Of a DNA stretch of 64,000 bases, positions 44,146 through 53,610 are shown in pieces. The position numbers were made by a program, and so were the translations under genes. Location of the stretch: assembly GCF_900313065.1 (NCBI RefSeq), contig NZ_OMPU01000008.1, positions 310,240 to 374,239 on the forward strand, in the 5' to 3' direction. The notes beneath the pieces are model-generated. The model worked only from the letters and a program-made list of their open reading frames with translations. It was not told where the DNA came from and did no database searches. How positions within the stretch are numbered: the first letter of the stretch is position 1; each line of letters opens with the position of its first letter. The DNA comes from Kiloniella sp. EL199. GTDB lineage: Bacteria > Pseudomonadota > Alphaproteobacteria > Kiloniellales > Kiloniellaceae.

Positions 44146-45162
44146 TTAGGACTCCATCACGCCTTTGCGTCCCATCAAACCTCTTGGACGAACCAAGAGA
44201 ATGACAACCGCAACAAGGAAAATAATAATTTGATCGATACCTGGAAGAATTTCTTTCACTTCGTTCATAGAAGCAAAGGACTGAAGAATTCCCAGTAGGA
44301 AGCCAGCTGTTACAGCACCACCGAGAGATCCCATACCACCAACGACTACAACGACGAAGGAAAGAACCAGAAAGTCCATACCAAGATGGTAATCAGGCGG
44401 TACAATCGGTGTATACATAACACCGGCCAAGCCAGACACCACTGCGGCGATACCAAATACGATGGTAAAGCGACGCTCGATATTAATACCCAAAAGGCCA
44501 ACTGTTTCGCGGTCTTGCATACCGGCACGCACCACCATCCCGAAGGTGGTAAACCGGAGGAAGCAGAAGACAGCAGCAATAATGATCCCCGCGAATACCA
44601 AGTAAGCCAAACGCCACCAAGGGTAGATAACGGAATCACCAAGACCGAGGAAAGATCCAACATCCGCAGAACCTGTCAGAAGCTCAGGTGGCGGCATTGG
44701 TACGGGGTTGGCGCCGAAGAAGGCTTTTACAATTTCCTGTAACACAATTGCCAGACCAAAAGTCACCAGGATCTGTTCGGCATGTGTCCGTTTGTAGAAA
44801 AAGCGAATTAGACCACGTTCCATTGCCAAGCCAACAAGAAGCATGACGGGAATGGCCAGAAGAATTGATAGCGGTACCGCAAAATCAATTATCGTCGTAC
44901 CCGTTTCACCCCACCATAGTTCCAGGTAAGGGACTTCTTTGTAGGCATCGAAGAAAGTAATATTTTCATCTTTAACCTGCTTGGAAATAGTAAGAATTTT
45001 TTTAAGGGTAACGGCACAAAAAGCACCAAGCATAAACAATGCTCCGTGAGCAAAGTTTACGACGCCGAGTGTGCCGAAGATGAGTGTTAATCCCAAGGCG
45101 ATAAGGGCGTATGATCCCCCTTTATCCAAGCCGTTCAGGATTTGCAGTACAAATGCATCCAT
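44146..45162 (-). CDS. livH: Branched-chain amino acid-type ABC transporter permease LivH
   Basis: 338 residues with about eight membrane helices. Family segments are [22 protein letters not shown] at the start, [17 protein letters not shown] (EAA-like loop), and [20 protein letters not shown]. An insert of about 30 residues after the second helix ([20 protein letters not shown]) is unusual for short LivH but known in related subgroups. A hairpin lies between it and livK. Confidence 0.94.
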   Translation of the reverse strand: MDAFVLQILNGLDKGGSYALIALGLTLIFGTLGVVNFAHGALFMLGAFCAVTLKKILTISKQVKDENITFFDAYKEVPYLELWWGETGTTIIDFAVPLSILLAIPVMLLVGLAMERGLIRFFYKRTHAEQILVTFGLAIVLQEIVKAFFGANPVPMPPPELLTGSADVGSFLGLGDSVIYPWWRLAYLVFAGIIIAAVFCFLRFTTFGMVVRAGMQDRETVGLLGINIERRFTIVFGIAAVVSGLAGVMYTPIVPPDYHLGMDFLVLSFVVVVVGGMGSLGGAVTAGFLLGILQSFASMNEVKEILPGIDQIIIFLVAVVILLVRPRGLMGRKGVMES

Positions 45163-45262
45163 TGTTCTAATTTCGCTGCTGTTTTATTTTCTGGGGCGCT
45201 TCATGAAAGGCCTCAGAGAATACTCTTTCTGGCTTAATACCAGAAGTACGGTCCTTAAAGAA

Positions 45263-45288
45263 CTGGCCGCCCTTTGAAGGGCGACCAG
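45263..45288 (-). terminator. Hairpin between livK and livH (probable attenuator)
   Basis: A stem of arms CTGGTCGCCCTT and AAGGGCGGCCAG (one mismatch) on the minus strand, followed by TTCTTT. It lies just after the livK stop. Confidence 0.7.
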
Positions 45289-45303
45289 CATAAAACGGGG
45301 TAA

Positions 45304-46668
45304 TTAAACCTCGTATGGGCCGAGCTCACCACCAAAGATGGAAGCATCATATTCAACCTGAGAACGCGGAACCTGCTGAACGATCTCAAGAAGATCGAAC
45401 TGTGTAGATGGGTTTGCATTACCACGTACAACCAGAACATCTTTAAAGCACTGGTGATCTTCACCGCGATAAAGGGTTGGGCCGTTACCCATGCCGTCGA
45501 ACTCGAAGTCTTCAAGCGCTTTGATAACTTCAGGTGGATAGAAAGTACCAGCCATTTCACAAGCATTTGCATAGAGCAATGTCTGAACATAACAAGTATG
45601 AGCAGCCTGTGACGGTGGGAAGCCGTATTCTTGACCAAAGGACTTAACAAAAGCCTGAGAACCGGCATCCTGCAATGTCCAGTTCCAGTTAGTAGAACCC
45701 AGAATACCTTTGATATTTTCGCCAGCACCCTGCGCCATTAGACGTGAGAACAGTGGAACGATAATCTCAAAATTCTTACCGTTAACCTGCTTGTCACGCA
45801 GACCGAATTGAACCGCCTGTGTCAAGGAGTTGACCATATCCTTACCGTAATGGTTCAGGATAAGTACGTCGGCACCACTATTAAGAACGGGTGTGATATA
45901 CTGAGAGAAATCACCAGCACCCACAGGTGTTTTCACAGTATTTACAGTTTCCCAACCAAGACCTTCAGTGGTGTTTTTGATGGATTCTTCCTGGCTCCAG
46001 CCCCACGTATAGTCAGCTGTCAGATGGTAAGCACGACGCTCTGTGCCCATTTCATCCTTCAACACAGGACCAAGAGCGGCACCAGATTGATAAGCATTGA
46101 AGAAATGGCGGAATCCATAGCGACGACGGTCTTTACCAGTCGTATCGTTAGAGTGTGTCAGACCACACATAAAGATGATGCCCATTTCCTGAGCAAGAGA
46201 CTGTACGGCAATCGCCACACCAGAAGAAGAACCACCAGAGAACATGGTGACACCTTCTTTTTCGATCATACGCTTGGCAGAAGCACGTGCAGCATCAGAC
46301 TTTGTCTGTGTATCACCGGTAACATACTCTACCTTTTTGCCGAGAATACCATTACCCTTAAGAGAGCTTGGTTTCAAGGTGTTGAGCATCCCACCATCGC
46401 CTTCGCCGTTCAGGTGCTTTACTGCGAGTTGGAAAGCGCGGAGTTCATCGGCACCTTCATCAGCGTAAGCACCTGTTTGCGGAACGTTAAAGCCTAGCTT
46501 TACAAAAGACTGGCTACCTGGATCATTTCGGAAATCCGCAGCATAAGCGCCTTTCACGAAAGAGTATGGTGTCGCACCACTAAAAACAGCAGCACCCGCA
46601 CCTGCTGCTGCAGCACTGGTTAATAGTTTGCGACGGGAAAGTTTAAATTTATTCGTTGTATTCGTCAT
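45304..46668 (-). CDS. livK: ABC substrate-binding protein (LivK-type) with twin-arginine signal
   Basis: 454 residues. The N-terminus has a twin-arginine motif (LSRRKLLTSAAAAG, Arg12 and 13) and an Ala-rich hydrophobic stretch, so it may be exported folded by Tat. A Peripla_BP_6 fold follows (about 50-440: VKLGFNVPQTGAYADEGADE, FSGGSSSGVAIAVQ, YHLTADYTWGWSQEE). I chose the ATG at 46668 with GGGAG before it, 19 codons inside the longer frame. It is the first gene of the liv operon. Ligand unknown; Tat-exported family 6 binding proteins are often for amides, short-chain acids or amino acids. Confidence 0.93.
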   Translation of the reverse strand: MTNTTNKFKLSRRKLLTSAAAAGAGAAVFSGATPYSFVKGAYAADFRNDPGSQSFVKLGFNVPQTGAYADEGADELRAFQLAVKHLNGEGDGGMLNTLKPSSLKGNGILGKKVEYVTGDTQTKSDAARASAKRMIEKEGVTMFSGGSSSGVAIAVQSLAQEMGIIFMCGLTHSNDTTGKDRRRYGFRHFFNAYQSGAALGPVLKDEMGTERRAYHLTADYTWGWSQEESIKNTTEGLGWETVNTVKTPVGAGDFSQYITPVLNSGADVLILNHYGKDMVNSLTQAVQFGLRDKQVNGKNFEIIVPLFSRLMAQGAGENIKGILGSTNWNWTLQDAGSQAFVKSFGQEYGFPPSQAAHTCYVQTLLYANACEMAGTFYPPEVIKALEDFEFDGMGNGPTLYRGEDHQCFKDVLVVRGNANPSTQFDLLEIVQQVPRSQVEYDASIFGGELGPYEV

Positions 46669-47070
46669 GACAGTATTCGTCTCCCAAGAAGTATACTCAT
46701 GCTGTTCATTTGTGCTGGATCGCACTGATTAACTTTTCATTACTTTTCGGCTTGTTAATTTTATTTCGCCGTTATGCCTAAAATCATCGTCTTGTTTCGT
46801 AATTCGAACAACAGAACTTTAAAAACAACTCAAACGTTTGTTATTTTTTTTACTCTTTTTTTATTTTCTTTGTAAAAATTGAAAACAAGAGAAAATCTCG
46901 TGATAAAACTATAGGTTTAATCATCTGCCTCAAACAGTCACGCACAAAACGTCCCAATAATAAATCATTATACAGCAACGTAATATTTGATTACTCTCTC
47001 AGAATAGAGAAGATGCAAAACTTAAAGTAACAACAAATTCAGGGGCTATCTTAAATTCTTATGGTGTTTT
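46669..47070. other. Divergent intergenic region between livK and mazG
   Basis: About 400 bases, AT-rich. It holds a palindrome CAAACGTTTG (46831-46840) that could be a regulator site for livK. No gene or RNA recognised. Confidence 0.4.
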
Positions 47071-47898
47071 ATGAGTAAACAAATTCCTGATGTAACCAAA
47101 CAAGGTATTTCCCGCCTTATTGATCTTATGAAAGATCTTAGAGATCCGGATGGCGGATGCCCTTGGGATATAGAGCAAAACTTTCGTACAATTGCGCCTT
47201 ACACTATTGAAGAAGCCTACGAAGTTGCTGAAGCGATAGAAAAAAATGACCTCGTTTCACTTAAGGATGAACTTGGAGATCTTTTGTTACAGGTCGTTTA
47301 TCATGCCCAGATAGCAAAAGATGAAAACCTTTTTGATTTTGAAGACATTGCCCAGGCAATTACTGAGAAAATGATAAACCGGCATCCGCATGTATACGGG
47401 AATATCTCTCACAACAATATTGAAGAACAAAAACTCGCGTGGGAGGAGTTGAAAGCAAAAGAGCGTGAGAAGAAGCAAGGAAAAGAAGAAGATAGTGTGC
47501 TGGATGGAATTACAGTTGGGTTACCAGCTGCCACACGTGCTATAAAACTTCAAAAACGAGCGGCCAAGGTTGGTTTTGATTGGCCCAGTCTTTCTCCTGT
47601 TATTGAGAAAATTCACGAGGAAATTGATGAACTGAAAGATGTTTTACACCCCGATCAACAAATCAATACTTCAGATCTTCACGATCGGGCCGAAGATGAA
47701 CTCGGCGACGTATTGTTTTCGGTTGTAAATCTGGCAAGGCACCTGGATATTGACCCGGAACAAGCGCTTCGGCGTACCAATCAAAAATTTGAAAAACGCT
47801 TTCGTGTTGTTGAAAAAACAATTAAATATAATGGGTTAAATATAAACGATACATCGTTGGAATATATGGAAAATATTTGGAATTCATGTAAGAGATGA
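47071..47898 (+). CDS. mazG: Nucleoside triphosphate pyrophosphohydrolase MazG
   Basis: 275 residues with two MazG domains. The first has PDGGCPWDIEQNFRTIAPYTIEEAYEVAEAIE with the metal-binding EExxE and the DELGDLLLQVVYHA motif; the second repeats it as EEIDELKDVL and EDELGDVLFSVVNLARHL. It hydrolyses NTPs, removing aberrant nucleotides. Single gene, convergent with the usher-like gene. Confidence 0.96.
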   Translation: MSKQIPDVTKQGISRLIDLMKDLRDPDGGCPWDIEQNFRTIAPYTIEEAYEVAEAIEKNDLVSLKDELGDLLLQVVYHAQIAKDENLFDFEDIAQAITEKMINRHPHVYGNISHNNIEEQKLAWEELKAKEREKKQGKEEDSVLDGITVGLPAATRAIKLQKRAAKVGFDWPSLSPVIEKIHEEIDELKDVLHPDQQINTSDLHDRAEDELGDVLFSVVNLARHLDIDPEQALRRTNQKFEKRFRVVEKTIKYNGLNINDTSLEYMENIWNSCKR

Positions 47899-47921
47899 GA
47901 ATAGAATTCACTGTGGATTTT

Positions 47922-50651
47922 TTATATTTTATCCCCTGTTTGGATAAATAAATCCTGCGCTGATATAAATGGCTCTGCCTGATCAATGACAAAGCTTTTT
48001 GATCCGACCTGACTCTTATAACCCGCCTCTGTTAATTGAGCTGTATCCAGTGTTATCTTGTATTCTCCATAAGGAATATGATTAAAGAAGAAATAGCCAT
48101 CATAAGCACTCATTGTTTCTGATATTTTTCGACCATTACTATCAAGAAGTATCACCCTTAATCCTGCGCTATTTTTTTCTGTAATTTCTACTGCACCATT
48201 AGTCGTTAGTGAAATGTCTTCAAGAATTACAAGGCCATCGACTTCACCAGTTTCAATAACGGGAAATTGCAATGTCGTGGTTGTACCAGGTCGTAAAATT
48301 AACTTTCTGTTTTTTGTTGCTGATACCCAGAAAGGATCGACAAGAGTGCCATTATTAAGGCCAATTTCAATTTCTCGGTAAGGTTCTAAACCAACAATAA
48401 AGGCCGTTCCATCTGCAGATGTCTTGATATCCCGCGACAATGCCCCGCCACTAAAACCAGCATTTTCAATCAAGCTGTCATCAGGTCCGTAGACTCCATC
48501 ATTATCTTTATCAAGAAAAACCTGTGCACTAATTGCGCTCCGACGTGCAAAAGCCTGACTTTTCATCTCAACACCGCCAGTATTTGGATCGTGTCCCAAA
48601 CTAAATGATAGTCCCATGCGAGCATTATAATTACCGTCGCTATCCGCTTCTAAATTGACTCCCAATGCAAAATTATCGAACTGGTGATTTAAACCTGCTG
48701 AAGCAACGTTTAAGGATTGATTTCCTCCAGAATGAGAGAGACCAAAGCGCGTGCCAAAGTCTTCATTTATCCGCCAATCAGCACTTAGAGATACTTTATC
48801 AAGTTCAGCGACAGGAGTTATTTTATAGCCAACCTCCCCACGCAGCCTGAAATCCCCCATGAGAGTACTTATCAACATTCTGGCATCACTATCGCTTTTT
48901 TGATCACTTCTGATGCGAGCCGTAGAAGACAAAGCTAAATTAAAGGGCCTTACAACAGAAGAAACCCGCCCAAATATCTGTGTTTCCCGCTCTTTATCTT
49001 CAGAAATTTCGTGTGCAACAGAGGCTGTGAAGGGCTGATTACCCAAGCCATAATCTGGAATATGGCCGTTAACACGAGCAATCGTTTTACTTCGTAAATG
49101 CCCATCGACAGAACTATTATCTGATTGTTCGGAATGAAAATTTTGAAACCAGTTTTGCTCAACTGCTAACGACCAAGATCCAAGTTGAGTTTGTGCCCGG
49201 GCACCAACAGCTGTTCTTCCAGCATCATCAACAGCAATATCCATATTTCCCAAAGCACCAAGGAAAGTTGTTTGTGCCCCTACCTTCGCGTAATTTCGTC
49301 GAGTACCGTCATATGAAAGAGATGCAACGCCGCCATTGATAGACAGAACATCGGTTATGCCATATTCAGCTTGGGCAACAATTCGGTTTTCACCGTCATC
49401 TTCACGCGGATTTATTTGCTTTTGAAAAGAAATTAAATCTCGGTTGGTCTGGTTAGCAGCAATACGAAAAGATCCTTTTTGAGATTCAGCCAATTCAGCC
49501 GTCACAAAATAGCGTTCAAATTTTTCTCGCCTTTGCCCTTGAGGACCATAAAAAACCAAACGAAATTCGTTCAAGCCAGAGACAGTAGCAACGTTCGTAA
49601 ATTCATAACGCCCATCCCCCACATCTGTATCAGTTTGAAAGTCAATAAGTTCACCATTTCTATAAATTTCGACTTCCCAACCAACTGCAAGCTCCCCGCG
49701 TAACGTTACTTTGTTGGTTTGCTCTAATCTATTTAAGTCAAAAGAAGAAACAGAAAATCCACGGCCTACCGTGTTATCGGCTATTAAAGCCAGATCCGGG
49801 GTCGTCACATCTCCTAGAGAAAATTCCCTGGCATCCAAAGGGCCCAACAGACCTCCATCAAGAGATTGCCGCCCCATATGCAATCTGATGTTAGGAAATT
49901 CTTCCGCACTATTGGCAACCAAAGTTGCTTCACTATCCAGTCCACCAACAATACCGACAACAGTTGTAGTTTGTCGAACCTGACCTTCGATAGAGTTCTC
50001 GGTATTGCGCCCCGATGCGTCAATACTGATATCCAGAAATGGTAATTCAAACCAATCATTCTCTGGAACAATTAGCTCTAAACCTTCCTCGCTCTCTCCG
50101 TGTTTGATTTGTGATCGTCGAGCTTCTTTTGCGATTCTTTCCTGAAGAGGAAAAGGTTCTAGTGCACGAACACCTATTTGGAGATCTTCAAAACGAAGCT
50201 CTAAAACAAAAGGGAACCATTTTTCCAGCTCTGAAAAGGAGATATATAAATCATCAGGATGTCGCTCTACTTGCCCTGGTTCGATTGGAAGAGATCTCTT
50301 TTTCAGTTTTACATTGCCGGCTTTTAAATTTAAATCAAAGGTTCTATCATCATTTAGGAACCACCCTTGAGCTATTCCTTCCCCAGTGTTTATTTCAATC
50401 GGGAATTCCAACGCATCAGCCAACGCACCCAACGGAAGGAAAGCTTCTTTTCCATCATAAAAAAGAATGAAACCTTCCGATAGGATATAGCCATCCAACT
50501 CAAGCCCGAAGACGTAGATCTCGTCATCAGGTCTTTCATCCCAATTCGAGAATTGACCAACATCGTTGTCAGCTTTAGCTTCGGGGATTCCAAGTCCTAG
50601 GCTCAATAGAACAAGAAGCCCTCGGATCAATATCTTGATCTGGCAAACCAT
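47922..50651 (-). CDS. Usher-like outer membrane protein with C-terminal calcium-loop and carboxypeptidase-regulatory domains
   Basis: 909 residues. A signal peptide (about 1-27) leads to an N-terminal domain (about 42-165) with the FYDGKEAFLPLGALADAL and GIAQGWFLNDD segments of alternative ushers. A plug-like beta domain (about 312-372) has VEIYRNGELIDFQTDTDVGDGRYEF and SGLNEFRLVFYGPQGQ, matching the pattern of the classical usher plug. The likely beta-barrel is about 255-300 and 385-686. After it comes VFLDKDNDGVYGPDD (about 711-725), a calcium-loop SdrD-like segment, and a carboxypeptidase-regulatory-like domain (about 828-870). It should export and assemble the DUF4402 subunit with the chaperone. 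Classical PapC sequence is not recognisable overall, so the role is an inference from order and pattern. Confidence 0.75.
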   Translation of the reverse strand: MVCQIKILIRGLLVLLSLGLGIPEAKADNDVGQFSNWDERPDDEIYVFGLELDGYILSEGFILFYDGKEAFLPLGALADALEFPIEINTGEGIAQGWFLNDDRTFDLNLKAGNVKLKKRSLPIEPGQVERHPDDLYISFSELEKWFPFVLELRFEDLQIGVRALEPFPLQERIAKEARRSQIKHGESEEGLELIVPENDWFELPFLDISIDASGRNTENSIEGQVRQTTTVVGIVGGLDSEATLVANSAEEFPNIRLHMGRQSLDGGLLGPLDAREFSLGDVTTPDLALIADNTVGRGFSVSSFDLNRLEQTNKVTLRGELAVGWEVEIYRNGELIDFQTDTDVGDGRYEFTNVATVSGLNEFRLVFYGPQGQRREKFERYFVTAELAESQKGSFRIAANQTNRDLISFQKQINPREDDGENRIVAQAEYGITDVLSINGGVASLSYDGTRRNYAKVGAQTTFLGALGNMDIAVDDAGRTAVGARAQTQLGSWSLAVEQNWFQNFHSEQSDNSSVDGHLRSKTIARVNGHIPDYGLGNQPFTASVAHEISEDKERETQIFGRVSSVVRPFNLALSSTARIRSDQKSDSDARMLISTLMGDFRLRGEVGYKITPVAELDKVSLSADWRINEDFGTRFGLSHSGGNQSLNVASAGLNHQFDNFALGVNLEADSDGNYNARMGLSFSLGHDPNTGGVEMKSQAFARRSAISAQVFLDKDNDGVYGPDDSLIENAGFSGGALSRDIKTSADGTAFIVGLEPYREIEIGLNNGTLVDPFWVSATKNRKLILRPGTTTTLQFPVIETGEVDGLVILEDISLTTNGAVEITEKNSAGLRVILLDSNGRKISETMSAYDGYFFFNHIPYGEYKITLDTAQLTEAGYKSQVGSKSFVIDQAEPFISAQDLFIQTGDKI

Positions 50652-50685
50652 TTTGCGTGATCTGTTTAATCAGGACCAGGCAGAT

Positions 50686-51546
50686 CTATTGGATTGTTAT
50701 GTTATTAGAGGCAATTACAGGCCCCTGTCTTCCTTTACGCGGGAGATAGTCAACACTGATCGTTTTTCCGGAAAGAGCCTGTAACTTTTCTTCCAGGAGA
50801 GGGACAACGACCTCTCGATAAGGTGTAGAAAGGTATACTGCAACATTATTCAGGCGCCCAACTTCTTTTCCTTCAGATGACAAAACAACATCGCCCCTAA
50901 GAGACTGATTTCCTGTACGGTTTATCCGTAGTGAAATCGCATCAGAACCATTCTCTTTCTTTGCGGGTTTCAGTTCGGTAATTTCTCCATTACCAGAAAG
51001 ATTTCCATGGCGAACAATTATTGGGATTGAGATGCCAAAAATTGTTTTGATCTCGACAGAAATACCGGCACGACTAGCTACATCTGAATTCACAGCTGCA
51101 GTTTCAGGTACTTGCTGGAAAAGTAAATGTGAGCGATATTCACCATCTTCTAAGCCAGAAGGACGGCGATACAAAACTCGTACAGTTTGAGGTTTACCTG
51201 GCTTCAAAGTCACTTGACGTGGTGCAAATCTGAACAAACCATTTGCAAAGGCATCCTCACCAACAGGTTTATCTATTTCAAAAAGGTTACCCTGTTCATT
51301 CATCCGGTAATTAATAACCGAGATACGATAGGTTTCTGCTTTTTGCCCTCTATTAGCAAGTGTCAGGACAGTGTTTCTGTTTTTGTTATCAAGTTCTACC
51401 AACTGAGGCGATATGACAATGCCACCAGCAGCCATAGCCGTGTGAGGAAAATTAATTCCCATAAACAGCGAAAACAAAAGAACAAATTTGATTAAAATTT
51501 TAATAAATAGATTTGAAAAAAAACTAAACTTTACATTATCTGTCAT
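50686..51546 (-). CDS. PapD-like periplasmic chaperone of a DUF4402 fimbrial locus
   Basis: 286 residues. A signal peptide ends near TAMAA (residue 40). The first Ig-like domain has GIVISPQLVELDNKNRNTVLTL and the chaperone core FRFAPRQVTLKPGKPQTVRVLYRRP, equal in pattern to the G1-strand region of fimbrial chaperones. The second domain follows EIKTIFGISIPIIVRHG. The usual ALQTKIKLFYRP motif of FGS chaperones is replaced, so it is a divergent group. I chose the ATG at 51546, which has GGGGG before it. It is between the subunit and usher genes. Confidence 0.82.
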   Translation of the reverse strand: MTDNVKFSFFSNLFIKILIKFVLLFSLFMGINFPHTAMAAGGIVISPQLVELDNKNRNTVLTLANRGQKAETYRISVINYRMNEQGNLFEIDKPVGEDAFANGLFRFAPRQVTLKPGKPQTVRVLYRRPSGLEDGEYRSHLLFQQVPETAAVNSDVASRAGISVEIKTIFGISIPIIVRHGNLSGNGEITELKPAKKENGSDAISLRINRTGNQSLRGDVVLSSEGKEVGRLNNVAVYLSTPYREVVVPLLEEKLQALSGKTISVDYLPRKGRQGPVIASNNITIQ

Positions 51547-51565
51547 TGTACCACCCCCAAAGAAA

Positions 51566-51598
51566 AGGAGGTAGCAACCCCTAGGATTACTACCTCCT
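51566..51598 (-). terminator. Hairpin between subunit and chaperone genes (probable attenuator)
   Basis: A perfect 9-bp stem (51566-51574 with 51590-51598) with a 15-nt loop, followed by TTTC TTT on the minus strand. It sits 12 bases after the subunit stop. It would allow many more subunit than chaperone and usher transcripts. Confidence 0.72.
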
Positions 51599-51610
51599 GA
51601 ACAGATATTT

Positions 51611-52105
51611 TTAATAATTGACTGTGACTGTATAAGTGCCGGAATAGGCGCCACTTGCCTGTGTGGCATTCACAACCATATCTCCACCAACATTAAAGAC
51701 AAGAGAACCTGATCCATCTGTTGTTGGTGTTCCCCCCGCATTGTGAGTAAAATTATTCAAAGCCATCGCTGTACCTGGCCCAGTTAATGTACCGTCCGTA
51801 AAACTGATCGTTACGGCAGTACTTGCATCAGCTGTAACCGTAAAGGCACCAGCTGTCGGTGAACCGGAAAAACTATAACCAGCAGGTCCTGAAACAGCCC
51901 CTGAAGAGGTCATGGTAACCGTACCACCAGATGCATCCACAGCTGTATTACCAAAATTCATTGTTGTATTCTCTATGACTGAAACTGCAGTTTGAATTTG
52001 TGCAGTCGCATTACCTGTCACATCAGCCGATAATGATACAGAAGATGAAGATGCAAATGCTAAACTAACAGCACCAAACGTGATAACTTTATTAAGTACT
52101 TTCAA
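51611..52105 (-). CDS. DUF4402 domain fimbrial-subunit-like protein
   Basis: 164 residues from a TTG start at 52105; AAGGAG (52113-52118) lies seven bases before it, and the resulting N-terminus MKVLNKVITFG is a normal signal-peptide start. The signal ends near VSLSAD. The mature part is Ser/Thr/Gly/Ala-rich beta sandwich: an N-terminal strand (GNATAQIQTAVSVIENTTMNFG) and a C-terminal strand ending in YTVTVNY, with alternating hydrophobic residues and a terminal Tyr as in donor-strand pilins. No cysteine is present. I infer it is the single structural subunit of the locus. Confidence 0.85.
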   Translation of the reverse strand: MKVLNKVITFGAVSLAFASSSSVSLSADVTGNATAQIQTAVSVIENTTMNFGNTAVDASGGTVTMTSSGAVSGPAGYSFSGSPTAGAFTVTADASTAVTISFTDGTLTGPGTAMALNNFTHNAGGTPTTDGSGSLVFNVGGDMVVNATQASGAYSGTYTVTVNY

Positions 52106-52620
52106 CACACTACTCCTTAAAAACAACCATACATTTTTATGTTTTCAAAATTGTATTTTATTTTAGATCTACATTTACTTGTAAAATCTGCAAAGATTGT
52201 TAGAAGTTTCGTATTAATTAAAGATTAACAGCGTTTATTACTTATGCTTCGAGATTCAACTTTAAGTATTTATTTCCTACAAACAAGAAGCTACCATAAC
52301 AGGAAACCTATAGTGGATATTAGATAAGGTCAATTCTACCAGGATTTTGACTTTATTATCTTTTTCTAGATTTTTTCCTATTTGATTAATTTTTAAAGTT
52401 ATGTAAGTTGACTTGAAGAATTTGTAGTAATAAAAATGTCATTTATCATAAAATCACAAACTATTAAGTGTATTTTTACAAAGCAAAGCACCTTTAGATT
52501 GCTGCCTCGATAAATAAAACAATATTTTATCCTTATTTTTGGAACACGTTCGAGAGTTTTTAAGTGTTGAAATGATGTGAAACGCTAATTATCTCTCGAG
52601 CGAGAATATTACGTTTCTTG
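52106..52620. other. Long AT-rich region upstream of the DUF4402 locus
   Basis: About 515 bases without a recognisable gene. It must hold the promoter of the DUF4402 operon on the minus strand. An imperfect hairpin follows the AEC transporter stop from the other side (about 52581-52617). No regulator gene is beside the locus. Confidence 0.5.
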
Positions 52621-53502
52621 TCAGGCACGTAAAACAAACCACATTAAAATTGGTAAGGTAACAATTGAGAGTGTTGTTGAAATAACGACAAGGCTCGCAA
52701 CTTCTTCCGGTTCTCTTTCATATAGTTGAGCAAAGAGATAACAGAAAACAGCAACAGGTAGTGCGCATTGCAAAATAACAACACCTGCTGCAGGGCCTTC
52801 AAGCCCCAGAAACCATACAATGCCCAAACCAACAAGGAAACCACCTACCAATCTGAAAATCGCCAACCCAAAACTTCGCCCAAGATTGACAACTTTCAAA
52901 CTGGCCAGAGACACACCAAGGGTAATAAGCATCAAAGGTATGGTTAAATCACCAATTAGCTTTGTTGTATTTAAAATCCACTCGGGAACAGCCAAGTCAG
53001 CAATCAGAACGATTGTCGCGATAAGTGTTGCAGGAATTATCGGCATGCTAACCAGTGATTTTGCAGAAAATTGCCCGGAAACAAACGCAACACCAATAGT
53101 CAGTTGGATAACGACGTAAACCGCGAAAAAACCAATCGCCAAAGCCAGACCTTCTTCTCCAAAAGCAAGAAGGCAAAGGGGCAAACCAATATTACCCACA
53201 TTTGGCCAAGTCAAAGACTGTAAAAAAGTCCGTTGCGATAAACCTAGCAACATTAGAAAGAGGCCACCGGTAATCGCAAAAATAATATTTGCAAGTGTTG
53301 CCGCCCCGCCCATGGCTACAAGCGCGTCCATTGAAAGGTCGACGGTAGCCAAAGTGTAAAACACCAGAGCTGGCGTACTGAAATAGGTCACCAAAAAAGT
53401 CACCATTGGTGTATCAAACTTACGTCCAGCTTTGGCCCAGATAAAACCAATGGCAATACAAATTAATACGGGAGAGATAATCCCTAGAATTTCAGCAATC
53501 AT
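52621..53502 (-). CDS. AEC (auxin efflux carrier) family transporter
   Basis: 293 residues with about ten membrane helices of the AEC fold. Recognisable segments are the first helix IISPVLICIAIGFIWAK, the GNIGLPLCLLAFGEEGLALA motif with the Pro kink, and the final helix SIVTLPILMWFVL. Bacterial members carry dicarboxylates such as malate or malonate; the substrate here is unknown. Single gene, 108 bases downstream of the NIPSNAP/ABM pair on the same strand but after a terminator. Confidence 0.9.
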   Translation of the reverse strand: MIAEILGIISPVLICIAIGFIWAKAGRKFDTPMVTFLVTYFSTPALVFYTLATVDLSMDALVAMGGAATLANIIFAITGGLFLMLLGLSQRTFLQSLTWPNVGNIGLPLCLLAFGEEGLALAIGFFAVYVVIQLTIGVAFVSGQFSAKSLVSMPIIPATLIATIVLIADLAVPEWILNTTKLIGDLTIPLMLITLGVSLASLKVVNLGRSFGLAIFRLVGGFLVGLGIVWFLGLEGPAAGVVILQCALPVAVFCYLFAQLYEREPEEVASLVVISTTLSIVTLPILMWFVLRA

Positions 53503-53561
53503 TTTTCGAAATCGTATTCTTGAATGGAGTTACACAATTTCAACTAAACGAGACCATGTCA

Positions 53562-53594
53562 AAGAAAAGCCGGATATAAAATCCGGCTTTTCTT
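53562..53594 (-). terminator. Terminator of the NIPSNAP/ABM pair
   Basis: A perfect 14-bp stem (53562-53575 with 53581-53594) with a 5-nt loop; the T-rich run forms the end of the stem on either strand. 17 bases after the ABM stop. Confidence 0.8.
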
Positions 53595-53610
53595 GAGTCA
53601 CAGTATCAAT

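Noticed and set aside
45808-46497. 229-codon plus-strand frame antisense to livK
   Set aside because: Fully antisense to a strong family match; a shadow frame of codon bias.
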